Positions 9,868-21,520 of a DNA stretch of 41,997 nt are shown here, piece by piece. Each line of letters opens with the position of its first letter. Position 1 is the stretch's first letter. The DNA comes from Tieghemiomyces parasiticus (Eukaryota; Kickxellomycota; Dimargaritomycetes; Dimargaritales; Dimargaritaceae). The notes below the pieces were generated by a model. The model searched no databases, was not told the DNA's origin, and saw only the letters and a program-made list of their open reading frames with translations. Location of the stretch: the NCBI GenBank assembly GCA_027575765.1, contig JANBPT010000355.1, positions 1-41,997 of the forward strand, written 5' to 3'. The translations under genes were made by a program, and so were the position numbers.

Positions 9868-11947
9868 GGTACTGCACTTGGTCGCAGGGTTTCACTTGCG
9901 TTGGCGTCTATTCTTTTGGGAACCCCGGGTCTTTTTTGTCTAGCCACTATCCGCTGGCTACCGTGCCATTTCACTTCGACGTCCGACTTTCGTTTTTCAG
10001 TGTATATATGAGAAGTTGTCTTTTATAAGCACTTTGGAAGACAGTATTTTGCCATGATGTAGCTCAGCTCTTAGCATCTTGTTTATTTCTGCTCGATTAC
10101 TTTTTTTCACTACCCCTCATTTCGTAAACGATATTTTTTTGCCCCTCCTCGTCGATGGCAACAGCTACCTCCGGTTAGCTTTGACTCTACTGCCTTTCTG
10201 AAAGACTGAAAGAAGCGCAGGTACTCCTATATCTACAAGTTCTCTCGATGGGCACTTTGGCCACTCATATCGCGCAAGCACTCTTGCTTTCCTGATAATG
10301 TTTAAAATAAAAGGTACCCTATGTATACTGAAGCCAATATAGGCAACTTCAATATTAAGCTAGAGGAAACCAATCTTTGTCTTGTAATTGAACCCTAAAT
10401 AGAATTAGGATTTAGAAATAGTTTAGTGTACCATCTCATAGACTTGAACAATGGACTCGCAGAACTGCTTTGATTTATCCTATCTCACTATACACAAAAG
10501 TTAAGCTCCCTGCCCATACCCGAGATCTATAGTTTCAAGAAGAGTTTACCGGGCTTCATTGCGACTTTTACTTTCACGGTCATAAGGACTGGGAACTCCG
10601 CGCTCTACTCTCGTGTTCTCCGTCGTCAGGTACTCATAATTGACTCGGTTTCGTACGGGATATGACTAATCTAAAGTCGATCTCTATGGTTTGGTCACTC
10701 CTTCGACTATGCTGATGGCATTGATGGGGGGGGGGTGTAGCCTGTTCCCTGCCGGTGGAAAGCGCCAACCTAACTAATCATCAATTCTAGCCGACTATAC
10801 TTCGCCCACTGGTTACGGGCCGTATTGCGCAGGGAACTGGGATTGTACAATTATGCCCGACCGCTGAAACTCACTAGAGCCTCAACAACGACTAGTACCA
10901 TCATTAAACCTTCAGACCGCTTATATCTCAAACAGCCTTACCGCGAGTAATTCCTTCCTGTTGAACGCCATAGCAATGGTCGAGACGATCCGGCCATTAA
11001 TTAACAGCTCACCAATGGGCACCAGTGACCGGACTAGTGGAACTGGAAAAAATGGTCTGACATCCATCTCGTCAGACTGATATCGCTGAGAAATTGAAGG
11101 CCTCCAGGTGCTACCCTAATCAATCTAGGTTTTATTTTGCTACCTGCGTTTAATGAGCTCCCGGAGTATTTCAGACGGATGCGCATTACCCGCAATACGA
11201 GTTGAAAAAAAATTACTCCTTGAAATAGAACTACCATGTGCATACACACTCGTCTTGAAGGCGGATGATTTTCATACCGTCCACAAAATGAGATGCGCCC
11301 TTTATAGCATAACTGTCACAGGGTAGGGTGAGGACAGCGGTTCGAGGAGGGACCAGCGAGCACACGCAGCGGATAGGTGCGGAGCAGATGGCTTAATGTG
11401 GAATTTGGCCAACTAGTCATGGGGGAACGGTCCAATAGCCTCAATTGTTGGGTAAGTGTGTGGCATAGAAAATGCAAGCGATTGAAAGAGGGTAGCTAAC
11501 AGCGATAGGGAAAAGGTTGGCCAACCACGCTAAACGAAGAAAAAGACGTATAAAGACACTTTATCAAAGTGCAAACAGCAGTTATGGGGACTGGTACTTC
11601 CAATCAGACAGGCCAATCAACGTGCAATGTGTCGGTTCATTGATGACAAGTCACTGCCAGTGGCACGTTGACCTGCTTCGACTCCTCCACTATACCTTAG
11701 ACCATGCATGAGTGTAGCCTCTCTGAGACCTTACTGCCGGTGAATTCAAAGTAGGCCCGGGCCCTCTCCCCTTCCTTTGTTCTTTGTTCCTCTCCTCTCC
11801 TCTCCCCTTCCCCCCTCCTTCCTTTCTCTCCTGTATCTTCGCGGTCTAATGGTTGACGCGAGTCTCAACTCGAAAATAAAAAACAATGTGAGCTGGGTCT
11901 ATGACCCCAGGGGTAAATTGGGGCCCAGCCTGGCTCGGCTTCATCAC
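9868..11947. other. Gene-less spacer between secreted paralogs
   Basis: About 2.1 kb, AT-rich for this window, with a G10 run at 10726-10735. I found no credible ORF, splice pattern or intact transposon. It could hold decayed repeats that cannot be recognised by eye. Confidence 0.4.
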
Positions 11948-11954
11948 TATTTAA
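11948..11954 (+). promoter_or_regulatory. TATA-like box of second secreted-protein gene
   Basis: TATTTAA lies about 176 bases before the ATG at 12124. It is followed by a pyrimidine-rich leader, as in the paralog. Confidence 0.35.
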
Positions 11955-12123
11955 TCTCATCGCCCCCAACCTTCTGTGCGTCGTTCATTGCTCTTCATCT
12001 TGGCAGCTTCAACCATACCGCCCCCTTTACTTTACCTACCTATTCGAGTATTATTATTTACCTTTTCCTACAGCCCTTCTAAACATCCCCCCTCTCCATT
12101 CCCTACCTAACTCCTCCCTCCTC

Positions 12124-12723
12124 ATGCGCCTCATTTCGCTCTACGTCACCACCTCGGCCTTCGCCTTTTTACTGGCCCCCATTTGGGCCACTAACACGTC
12201 GTTGGCCGTCACCGTGGGCCGCGATACTCCGCAACTGCTTCGCCGTGATATTTCGTCGGAGCATACTTCTAAAAGGGAACTGCGTAGAGAATTATCTGAT
12301 AAGGCATTGAAACAGGTCGAGAAATCGAGGACGAAGTATGAGAAATTGAAGAATGAAGGCATGGATGCAACCTTTGACCGGAAAATGATGGAGGCCTATA
12401 AACATGATTATAAGTTTAAGAGGAAGTGGCAGTCCCCCAACGTTTGGCGCAAGGCGAGACTCCACCTCACTTACGAGCTGGCCAAAAAGTCTGGTGCCAC
12501 TCGCAAGCGAATCCATCCACTCAAGCGGCTATTGGCCTACGGGGAGAGCGACATGCAAGATATCAAATCGCTACCGAAAGAGAAGGGCGAGTTTGAATTA
12601 AGCAAAGGTAGTCTCGTGCGCACCCTTGTCGATAAATTTGTCGGTAGAAAAGCGGCGCCCGAAGGGTCTGGATCCAGTGCTTCTGCTAGGTTCGCCAACC
12701 TGAAGAAGACCTCCACCGCCTAA
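12124..12723 (+). CDS. Small secreted lysine-rich protein, paralog B
   Basis: Single-exon gene of 199 residues, paralogous to the protein at 9343-9867. It begins MRLIS, with a signal peptide to about residue 28. A dibasic LLRR (38-41) follows, with an RDTPQLL context that matches QDTEQHL in paralog A. A basic helical stretch then leads to the shared core RKWQSPNVWRKARLH (100-114), a KKSG motif and LLAYGESDM. The C-terminus is Gly/Ser/Ala-rich and ends KKTSTA. There is no cysteine outside the signal region. The layout (MRL start, signal peptide, arginine-pair site within about 45 residues, helical C-terminus) superficially resembles RxLR-type effectors, but the strict RxLR motif is absent. Function unknown; secretion and paralogy are well supported. 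Confidence 0.8.
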   Translation: MRLISLYVTTSAFAFLLAPIWATNTSLAVTVGRDTPQLLRRDISSEHTSKRELRRELSDKALKQVEKSRTKYEKLKNEGMDATFDRKMMEAYKHDYKFKRKWQSPNVWRKARLHLTYELAKKSGATRKRIHPLKRLLAYGESDMQDIKSLPKEKGEFELSKGSLVRTLVDKFVGRKAAPEGSGSSASARFANLKKTSTA

Positions 12724-13591
12724 GTCCACTGTACGCGCTCATCGGGTTGCATGTGGGTTAGGCCCAATCCGTTCGGAGTCTTTACGGTTTTTCTTTGTGG
12801 CTTGCCATCAACGGCATTTCTACCTCCCTTATTTATACTTAACTCAATGAAAAAAATTATATGCCCAGCCTTAATGGCATTATCGTCCCAGTCGTTTAAT
12901 ATAGAAGTGGTCTAGCCCTTGGGGCAGTAGTTTTACCTTCCAGTTCGGCTCTTCGTACATGCTTACTCATGTTGTTAATCTCATTGTCTTTTTCTGACCC
13001 TACGCCTCTTGTCCCGCCAATTTCATTCGACTTTTTATTCTACGCCGTCGTAGCTCTGGAGGCATGAGGACAAGGCGGATGACCATAGTCATCGAGCAGG
13101 GCTTATGACATACATGACTCTGACCCTTCGTCGGGTATATTCGCTTGGTAAAAGATGACATAAATAAATCTTGCTACGTAGTGGGCACTTACAGATCCAA
13201 CATATTGTAGTGAACAGCGAAACGGCAACGAACTAGTAACCCTGCAGCTGCTCCTAGAAAGGAGACATGACGGCACTGGACGCACACTACTGTCGATCAA
13301 TTTACTGCGTATCACTCAGCCCATTCCCCTTCCTCCAAAACTACCCATCCGCCCGCTCCATAACTGTCAAGTTCTAGCTGTACCTGTCGATTTTCTAGCG
13401 AAGTTCGGACGAGTGAGTCACCAACTGTCGACATTTCATTTCAGTGGCCGTACTTTACACCCGACGACTTCAGAGTAACCGGCGCACCCCACACTGGGGA
13501 GGGGGGGAAGGGGAGTGAATTCTCGTCAGAGCTCCCGATCGCTTTAAAGCTGGTCCTCTGAGGTCGTACAGATTCGGAAAAGTCCTACAGT
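12724..13591. other. Intergenic, 3' flanks of converging genes
   Basis: It lies between the secreted protein (plus) and RQT4 (minus) and holds the 3' ends of both. No gene is seen. A purine-rich stretch with G7 lies at 13501-13507. Confidence 0.5.
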
Positions 13592-15202
13592 TCACCTGGG
13601 GCCCTTACCCTTGTTCTTCCGCCGGGGACGAGACCTCCCTCCCTTGACTCTCGTGTCCTCATCGGGCTCAAAACTAGCACCCGGAATCTCGCGCCGCTGA
13701 CCCGAGGGGCCTTCCTCGACTGGCAATTCTGCATGGGCCGCCGCCGCCACCGTGGCCTCGACATACTCGGGTACGATGTCAGGCGCCGACACGGCGTGCG
13801 AAGAGTTTCCCCGAGTTGTTAACTCGGGTCCGGCCAACTTGGTAGGGGTCGGCGCGGGTAGATCCGAGGCCACAAGGGCCCGCCGGGTGACTTTCTTCGT
13901 GACAAGGTCGATACTAAGGACTTGGGTGCCCCGCCGCCGCTTTTCCTCCAGTTCCGCGTCGCGCTTAATCTGCTGCCGTTGCCGCCGCTCGTACTCAGCC
14001 CGCTCTTGCTTGCTCATCCAACGAACGTCATGGGCATCCAGTGACCCGGTACCCGCCCGTTGGGCGGTCAGTAGTCGTTGCGCGTTCTGGGCAGCCGTAT
14101 GATCGGCCTCCAACAGTCGGTCGCGAAGGGCAAGTGCCTCATCTAGCGCCAGGGAATCAGCACCGCCGATGTTTTCTAAGTGGTAATCTGCCGGTAGGTC
14201 AGCCGGGTCCATAAGGCTTTCATGTTCTCGGGTTATAACAAGACGGCCGCAGGTGAGACACGGACCAGGACCCTCTACCGTACAGACAATGCGGCCGCAG
14301 TCGATACAGTTACGCAACAGAGCGTGGACGGTGGCTGCCATTAGAAAGTGGTCAATATGGGCGGACAATGGAAGGGAATGAGGCTAAATTATACTCTTAG
14401 TATAGGTCTGACTAGGACAGATTTCTCCCTAGCTACCGACCAGTAGCTTTTCCGGCAATGTTTAATCTGCCACTCGGCGGAAGGCGGGGCTAGAAATCAC
14501 GGAGCAATGGCAAGCATAACACTTACCTGCGCAGGGACATGCTGGCCGGTCGGTAAGGGTCTTGAGTCGCTCGATTTGCGCGGCCCCCCACACATCGGTC
14601 ACGGACTTGTCCCCCTTTTTGCCGCGCCGCTTGCGAGTGGACGGTCGCTTGCCCTTCTCGGAGGCCGTGACAGACTCATCGGGGGAGAGGGCAGCAGGTG
14701 CATCCGGTTGTTGAGGAGATGACCGACCACTAGGTAAAGGAGGTGGGGGGTGTACGGACAATGAAAAGGTTAAAACGTTGCCTGGGATACAGGATGGGTT
14801 CGCAGTTGGCTAGTTGGGAGAGGGCCGCCAACCAGTGGCTTGCTCATAGATAGACTCTCGGACTTACCTGGTGGCGACGGACGGCGCAGGAGACTTGTCG
14901 CGTGCGGGCGCCTTACCCTTACCAGCTTTGCGCCCGGCCCGCTGGGATCGGCTGTTCGCCACGACTGGCAGACCCAGGGCCTCGATACGTGGGGTGGACG
15001 GAAAGACCCGTTCGGCAAAGGACTCAGCAAAATACCAGGTGGCATTGGAAGCACCCATCATGTCAACGAGCTGATCACGCAGTTCATTGGCGCTTGGTAG
15101 CCCGCTGAGAAACTCGGCGATCTGGACGGTTTCGTTCTCGGGTAGGCCCAACCGGTCAGCGAGCTCGCGGGCCGCCCATTGCAACGTTATCGGGTTGGCC
15201 AT
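13592..15202 (-). CDS. RQT4: RQT4 / ASC-1 (TRIP4) zinc-finger protein
   Basis: Component of the ribosome-quality-control trigger complex, which works with the Slh1/ASCC3 helicase to split collided ribosomes. Model on the minus strand: exon 1 15202-14868, exon 2 14729-14527, exon 3 14334-13592, with GTAAGT donors and consistent phases, 426 residues. The N-terminal 110 residues match the helical TRIP4 N-domain (DWxx-like WAARELADRLGL start). The C2HC5 zinc finger is assembled across the exon 2/3 junction: Cys176, Cys178, His183, Cys189, Cys192, Cys197, Cys205 and Cys208, including NCIDCG and GPGPCLTCG. A conserved ALALRDRLLEAD helix and WMSKQER follow. The protein ends in a basic tail and lacks the ASCH domain of the animal protein. 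Divergent from the aldo-keto reductase. Confidence 0.9.
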
Positions 15203-15646
15203 GGCGGGTTTAAAGGCCGAATGATTGGCGACGAAGAGGGTGGGAGATGGCAATCGGGGACAGGATTGAATCCGAGGGGTGAGTATGGGCCTCGGTATAG
15301 GTCTATATTCAGGGTAACCCGATGCTTTAGAGCTGAGGGGGAGGGGGGCGGCAGGCCGGAACCGTGACTGGTACAAACGAGACGCGAGGTACTGATGTGC
15401 AGCTTGTGGGGGGGGGGAATTGCCGAATGCTTTTATAGGCTGAACTAGATTAGTGCTGAGTTTTAACTTGGAAGATGGTTAGTTTCATTTAGCTGCAATA
15501 TAGATGGTCTTTAACTCCTCGTCGGTCCTCACGGCTTCCCTCGCCCTTTTCAGTCTGGCCCGAACTCTGACGCTGCTGCGGTAAACTATATCCCCACCTT
15601 GCCTTATGTACACCCTTGGGACCTTCCGCAGCTGCAGCTCGAGACA
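15203..15646. promoter_or_regulatory. Shared divergent promoter region, RQT4 / AKR
   Basis: These 444 bases separate the RQT4 start codon (minus) from the aldo-keto reductase start (plus). A G10 run lies at 15408-15417. No clear TATA box is visible in either direction. Confidence 0.45.
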
Positions 15647-17056
15647 ATGACTTCCGGTTCTTTGCCCCCTACCGCGAGCGGTCCAGCTTCATCCACGCCC
15701 GCTTTCACGCTCTCGAACGGCGACCGGGTGCCGCAGGTAGGCCGTAAGTGAGCAAAACGCCCTTTTACAATTCTTATTTATAGCTTGACATACTAGAGAG
15801 AGACAAGGACACCCAGTCCATACCAACTTGAGCCACACGCTACCCTGACTAGCTCGCAACGTTTGACCTCTACCTATACGCAATACATCTGTGCTTACCT
15901 AGTTGGCACTCACCTCATCAAAGACCCCGGCGAGATTGACGTGGCCATCAAGGCCGCTGTCCGTTGCGGATATCGCATGATTGGTAGGTGTCCATGGATC
16001 CCTTTTTACCATCCACAGAGATGCCCTGACTAGGCGTCTTAAACAGCAGGGATATGGCAACGTTCACAACAATAACCTCCCACAATCGACTGCAACACCT
16101 CGCCGCCCCGTGGGTGGCCCGCTGGGACCCCTGTGTACATCCCCAGACACCGCCACGGTCTACCGCAATGAAGAAAGCATCGGGGCGACCCTTCAGGACA
16201 TCTTGGCCCGCCCGGAAACTTACCACGTTACTCGGGCAGACCTCTTCATCGTGAGTAAACTGGCGCCACGCGACCAGGGCTACGATGCCTGCGACCGGGC
16301 GGTACGGGCGTCCTTAGCCCGCCTGCAACTGGATTACATTGACCTCTACCTAATCCACTGGCCGGGCACTCAGAAACTGCCCAGTGACAGTGACCGCAAC
16401 CCGATCAACCGGCTAGGAAGCTGGCGGGCTCTGGAAGCCCTGAAGGCTACAGGCCTCGTCCGCCATATTGGGGTGAGCAATTACACCGTGGACCACCTCC
16501 GCGATCTGCTATCGGCCGCCGTCGTGGCGCCTAGTGTGCTGCAGATTGAGTACCATCCACTGTACCAACCGACCGCGCTACTGCTAGACCTCTGCCGGGC
16601 GCACGGGATTCGGCTGCAGGCCTACTCGAGTCTAGGGCAGGGCCGTTTTCTCGACGGTGGTAGCGTACCCCTCCCACTCTTGACCGCTCTGGCCGACCGA
16701 TACCAAGTCCCGGCAAGCGCCATCCTACTCCGCTGGGGTATCCAGCACGGCGCCGTCGTGATTCCCAAGTCGCGGGACCCACAGCGCATCCGCGACAATT
16801 TACGGTGCCTAGACTTTGAGTTGGATACTGAGGTAAACTACCCTTGATCTGCCGGTATACTTCGAGAGCTCTCTTAGACCGGGTGGCATCTTAGTACTAG
16901 CCGCTGCTAGTCTTTAGCTGCTCCTTGACTAACTGTCCGTATACTGTACCCACCCTCCATTCTTGTTTACCCCGTTCATAGGCCATGGCGGCGCTAGATG
17001 CACTAGATAATAATGAACCGGTCAAGTTTTGCTGGGACCCGGCTATCATTCGGTAG
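15647..17056 (+). CDS. Aldo-keto reductase
   Basis: NADPH-dependent aldo-keto reductase with a (beta/alpha)8 barrel, reducing aldehydes or ketones; substrate unknown. Model: exons 15647-15743, 15903-15983, 16147-16832 and 16982-17056, 312 residues, all phases consistent. The donor at 15744 (GTAAGT) rather than the nearer GTAGGC rebuilds the family motif VPQVGLGTHL. The catalytic tetrad is visible as Asp60 and Tyr65 (DTATVY), Lys97 (IVSKL) and His130 (LIHWPG). The family signatures GVSNYTVDHL, IEYHPLY, and IPKSRDPQRI for cofactor binding are intact. The short last exon gives the typical AALDAL...FCWDP ending. The first 20 residues are a Ser/Pro/Ala-rich extension. No metabolic cluster partners are adjacent. 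Confidence 0.93.
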
Positions 17057-18323
17057 CAGAAGCTACGATCGGCATACCCCTCTGAGCCTGGTCCATACGA
17101 TCAGAGATACCTTGGGGTTTGTAGTGGACGACGGGTCTTCTGATGCACACAGTGAGGAAAAAAGGGGGCCGTCATGGTGACCTTGCCAGCCGTACCCGGC
17201 CGACACGGGCTCTAATGGGGACCATCCGGCCACGCCTGCAGGGCTGTGTTGTCGTAGAGGAGAGGGGCCGGCCGCTTGAAAATATGTTGGCTGCGGAGCC
17301 CTCGAAATTGACACTCTAATCTTTGTAGTAGTTGGCCAAATAAACGGATGAGGGATGAACATGTGAATATGTGGAGGTAACATCGTTAATATATCTCGTC
17401 CGGGAGTTGGGTAGCACCCGCTGCCAGTATTTCAAATCCATCTCCCAAGAAAGCCCCGCTGAGAAGCAGGGAGTCTGGCGAGCCGAAAACAGCCTACCGC
17501 TCCGACTATTCTACTCACTCTGAGGGTAAAGGCCTCTCCCTTGCTGAAACCGCCAGCCGCTAAGCTTCAAAACCTGGCCCTGCCCGCCCCCGTGGCCCAA
17601 ATCTCAAGTGCTGGACCCCATACATCCCAGTATTTCTGGGGGTCAATCCCTGTACCTCTACAAACCTGCTTCTATATTGCAGACTTCGCAGCCCCGGTGT
17701 TGAACGAAGCTAGGTCGGGGGAAGTTAGTGACAGCCCCCAGGCACCACGACCGGCCGTTGTACCTGACTCCTCGATGGTTATAGCCTTTTTCTTTTCGCT
17801 TCGTCCTTAACCGATTTGGCTGCTAGACAGTCTTGTATGACAACCCTTACCCAATCCCGCTACCCTTTGCATAGTCGACCAGCAAGCCTGTGCCACCTGC
17901 TCCGCAGTCTTCCTCATGTCCCAGGTGGGCCAGACCCGGCCATTGATATTACTTTTTTTCCGAGTGCCCTTAGGTCGACCGACCCGCCCAATCACGCCGC
18001 CGCAGCCCTCTTCCCATCTCACCACGGCTGGCCAACCGCACTGTCATCCACGGATTTTTTCTGCTTGCCGAGACCCGGCCGCGCCACCCGATCAATCCTG
18101 CACCCTGCGCTCAACGCCCTTCCCCTGTATTTTTTCCACCTATCACCGGGCTACCCCCTATACGTGCAGCGCACACGGTCGACCAGGCCCAACCGGAAGC
18201 CCGCCGTATGCCCTTAACTCCGCCCATTCCCCCTTCCGCGGCCACCGTCCACGTCCGGCATTCCTGCTTCTCTGTCTTGTGTCTCGCCTGCTGCATTTCT
18301 CCCGCTTCGGCAGCCCGCCTACG
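17057..18323. other. Intergenic, AKR to CCC1
   Basis: About 1.3 kb. The right half is very pyrimidine-rich on the plus strand, giving long open frames (17816-18401) in two frames at once. They have proline/serine-rich low-complexity products and no domain, so they are not called. Confidence 0.5.
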
Positions 18324-18330
18324 TTTATAA
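18324..18330 (+). promoter_or_regulatory. Probable TATA box of CCC1/VIT1
   Basis: TTTATAA stands out in a GC-rich surround, 225 bases before the ATG at 18555, and is followed by a long CT-rich leader. Confidence 0.45.
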
Positions 18331-18554
18331 GCCCCGCCCCGCCACGTCCCTCATTGTCTCCATTCCTCTACCGTCCGCCTTGCTTCTCCCCCCTCTCCTA
18401 GCCATACATACCACCACATCTCTCTTGGCAGCGGAGCTTCTACCCTGCTCGCCTTGGAAGCCTATACCTGCCCTCCACTCTATCTAGTCTTCCCAAACAG
18501 TCTCGCTTCTCCTCCCGCTCCCCCCCGCTCGCCTCAATAACCCCCCTCCCAAGC

Positions 18555-19850
18555 ATGAGTGCCTCCCACTCGGCCACCGTCCACACCGAGCGCAGCCCGC
18601 TCAAGCCGGCGTCGTCGCGGACGTCGTCTGAATTTGATGGCCGGACCCCCTCCGAGAGCTCCGACGTGGTTGTTAGCCATCGGGAGCCCCATTCCGACAG
18701 CGCTGATTTCATTCGGGACGCCATTCTAGGACTGTCTGACGGGCTGACCGTCCCGTTCGCCCTCGCCGCCGGCTTAGCCACCCTGGACAACACCTCGCTT
18801 GTGGTCACCGCGGGCCTTGCCGGTAAGTTGGCTAGCGTTCTATTGAGTGTTCCTGCCTTGGCCGGGTGGGAATGACGTGCCATGGTTAGGCCGAGTGGTC
18901 AAATAGTCAGAGCGTATATTTGCACGGTGAGGAATATTCCGCGCCACCTGCCGAACTACTTACCAGCGCGGTGTGGAGTAAGACTGGTTTTGAAACCCCA
19001 CTCCTGTCGTTAATTTAGGCGGGCAGCCTCTTCTCCCCCTCGCCGTCGATGAAATGTTGGCCAAGGGGAGAATGAATGGGTGATTTGAAACTATACAGCC
19101 CCAACAGGTTGTTTTGGACCGCAATTTCGTCTCTGCAGTCACCCACCAAACAAATCCATAACCTACGTGCTCTAAACGTAAATAGCGGCTGGTCCCTGCT
19201 AGATAGTCTGTAACTAGTGGCTCGATCTATGACCCCTTCTCGAATTTCACGACTAACCCCCTGCGCCCCGCTCTATCTATCCTACTGGCCCCCCTTTTCC
19301 CACCAATCCAGAACTAGTGGCAGGTGCCATTTCTATGGGCCTGGGTGGCTTCCTAGCCGGCACGAGCGAGATTGAGCACTACGACTCAGAGCGCCGGCGT
19401 GAGGTGCAGGAGCTGATTGACGTACCGGAGGAGGAAGAACAGGAGATTGTGGACATATTCACCCCCTACGGGCTGACGCGCCAGGACATTGAACCCCTGC
19501 TGGCCCGCCTGCGCCGCGACCCGGAACGGTTCGTGGATTTCATGATGCAATTTGAGCTCAAACTGGAGAAACCCAGTGAGTACCGTTCTCTGGTGTCGGG
19601 GGCCACCATTGGCGTAGCCTACTTTGTCGGCGGACTCATTCCGCTTCTGCCTTACGTATTCATCCCGCGCGCCCAGCTGGCCCTACTGGTCTCGGTCGCC
19701 GTTACCCTCCTCGCCCTCTTGGTGTTTGGCGTGTTTAAGGCCCGTGCTATCGGCCAGATTAGCGTCGTCAAGAGCGCCCTCCAGACCATGTCGATTGGTG
19801 CCCTCGCCGCTGGTGCCTCATACCTGCTGGTCTACCTATTCAACGTCTAA
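18555..19850 (+). CDS. CCC1: CCC1/VIT1 vacuolar iron (manganese) transporter
   Basis: VIT1/CCC1-family transporter that moves Fe2+ (and Mn2+) into the vacuole, probably in exchange for protons, and so detoxifies and stores iron. Model: exon 1 18555-18822, a 489-nt intron with donor GTAAGT and acceptor CCAG at 19311, exon 2 19312-19850, 268 residues. The signature FIRDAILGLSDGLTVPFALAAGL covers the first membrane helix, and GAISMGLGGFLAG the second. Between membrane segments lies a Glu/Met-rich cytoplasmic domain (ERRREVQELIDVPEEEEQEIVDIF to FMMQFELKLE), which binds metal in known members. Three C-terminal hydrophobic helices complete five membrane spans. The N-terminal 45 residues are Ser/Thr-rich and probably disordered. 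The intron is the longest among the confident gene models here. Confidence 0.95.
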
Positions 19851-21520
19851 AATTAACAATTCGCGCGAGGGGGGGGTGGATTCGTCCAGGGGGTTATTTT
19901 ACCTCGATTTGATCCACACACCAGCTTTCACATAGTACCAGGCCGCCGTGGTAGTGGATAGCAGAGCGAGGGGTGGGTTATTTGTGTTGGGCCCAACCTC
20001 TCTAGCCCCCCCTCCCTCCCTTCCACCGCTACTTATTGGCGAGCCCTTTCCTTATACCAACCAATTTTCCGACTTCATCTTCTGAGCTTGCTGGGAATGC
20101 CCGTAACGGGACTAGATACCCTTGTACATGCCTAGGGTCAACTCACATATCGCTTGGCCCTGGCTTGCGACTATCCTGGTGCATTGCTTAGAGTATCGCT
20201 GACTCCGGCCAGCCCTGGTGCGAAATTTTCAAATTATTTCTCATATATACAGCGGAAAGGTTAGCCCGTCCATATCCTTCCTCTACAGTTTGTCAATCTA
20301 CGATTACGTTTGATTTCCCGGTATTTGACCCATTTGTATCACACAGTACCCTTCCTTACCCAATCAACCCTTTTCACGTGTAATTATACGTTTTGAGCTC
20401 TCTACGCTTCCCTAATAAACCATTATATAGGTAACATGCACGATTGGCTGGTAGCGGGCCGTTTCTCTGGGAGAGAATGATATGGCATTTGTGAAATCTA
20501 CTTTATTTTGCAGAGATGTTCGCATAGCAGCAGATTCATTTTTGCGCCTGTTGAGGTTTGAACTGTGCGCTACCCACCTGCCAACTCTGTGTCTTGGGTG
20601 ACGCGTTATTTGCACGGGCTGTGACCAGCCGGTATGCCTCGTCGCATTTTGTGCCATAGCTAGTGGGTCCTGCGTTGCGCCTGTTGCCGTTGATGTTGCC
20701 AAGTACTCGAGCTGCACCGACAGGGCCAGGTAGACACTACTTGCCATACCAGCCGAGGTCAACGCCATTGATGGCTGGGCAGAGAAGCTTCATCTGAGAA
20801 ATGGAATGAATAACTGCTGCCTGCTGCGAGACAACGCACTAATAGGCCCGACTTTTCGCCATTCTGCTTGCATTTCTCACTGTGCCATATTTTCATCAAT
20901 GTAAAAGCACACACAAACGGCTCAGCTCGTTAAACGCAAAATTTACCTCCATCGAAAAGCAAATTTACGGGACACGCGCTACAAAATACTACACACTGGT
21001 GGTGTGATATCCATCATCACATAGCACAACCCCATTTGCAAATAACAGCAGATCAGCCCGCCACTTGGGCCATACCTGGGCTGGTAGCTTTGATAGAAGC
21101 TGGGTGACGGGTAGGGAAGTCTGCTAGAAGTATAGTGCATTTATTGGTGTGTAATTAACCAGCGTCAAGTCAGAGGTTATGGAGAATGGGAAATGACTGG
21201 TGACTGTGACGAATAATGGGCGCAGCGTGGATTTTAAACGTCAGACGAAAATAAATATAGACCAATAACGTGCAAAAGTGAAAAGGGAAGAAAATCATAA
21301 TATACACTGTAGAAAATAAGCGCTGGGCATTGTAGCTAATATAGTAAATCTACTAGGCAGGGGGGCGGGGAATTGTCTATGGGAAGAGGCCGAAGTACAT
21401 TGGCATAGTCCAAATAACCCCTTCTTACATGCCGCTACCGATATTGACTCCTCAAGAGAAAATATGGAGGTGTGTGTGGAGGGGGAGGAGGATAATCTGT
21501 AACGTGGTAGACTGGGCATT
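19851..21520. other. Intergenic between converging CCC1 and membrane-protein gene
   Basis: About 1.7 kb with no supported gene. A G8 run lies at 19869-19876. A minus-strand frame at 20768-20412 begins with ATG and has a hydrophobic start, but there are no family matches or splice evidence, so it is not called. Confidence 0.45.

Noticed and set aside
9343..12723. True RxLR (oomycete) effectors, hence an oomycete genome
   Set aside because: Neither protein has a strict RxLR, and the Cdc11-type septin, CCC1 and RQT4 genes in the same window point to a fungus.
17807..18025. Minus-strand frame with an exon-like DMRKTAEQVAQACWSTMQ stretch and a GTAAGG donor
   Set aside because: No neighbouring exons in phase and no family recognised; probably chance.
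17816..18401. Long plus-strand frames before CCC1
   Set aside because: Low-complexity proline/serine products in two frames at once, explained by a pyrimidine-rich promoter and leader region.
20412..20768. 118-residue minus-strand frame with hydrophobic start
   Set aside because: No domain, weak codon pattern and a tail that becomes random-looking. Kept only as a weak possibility.
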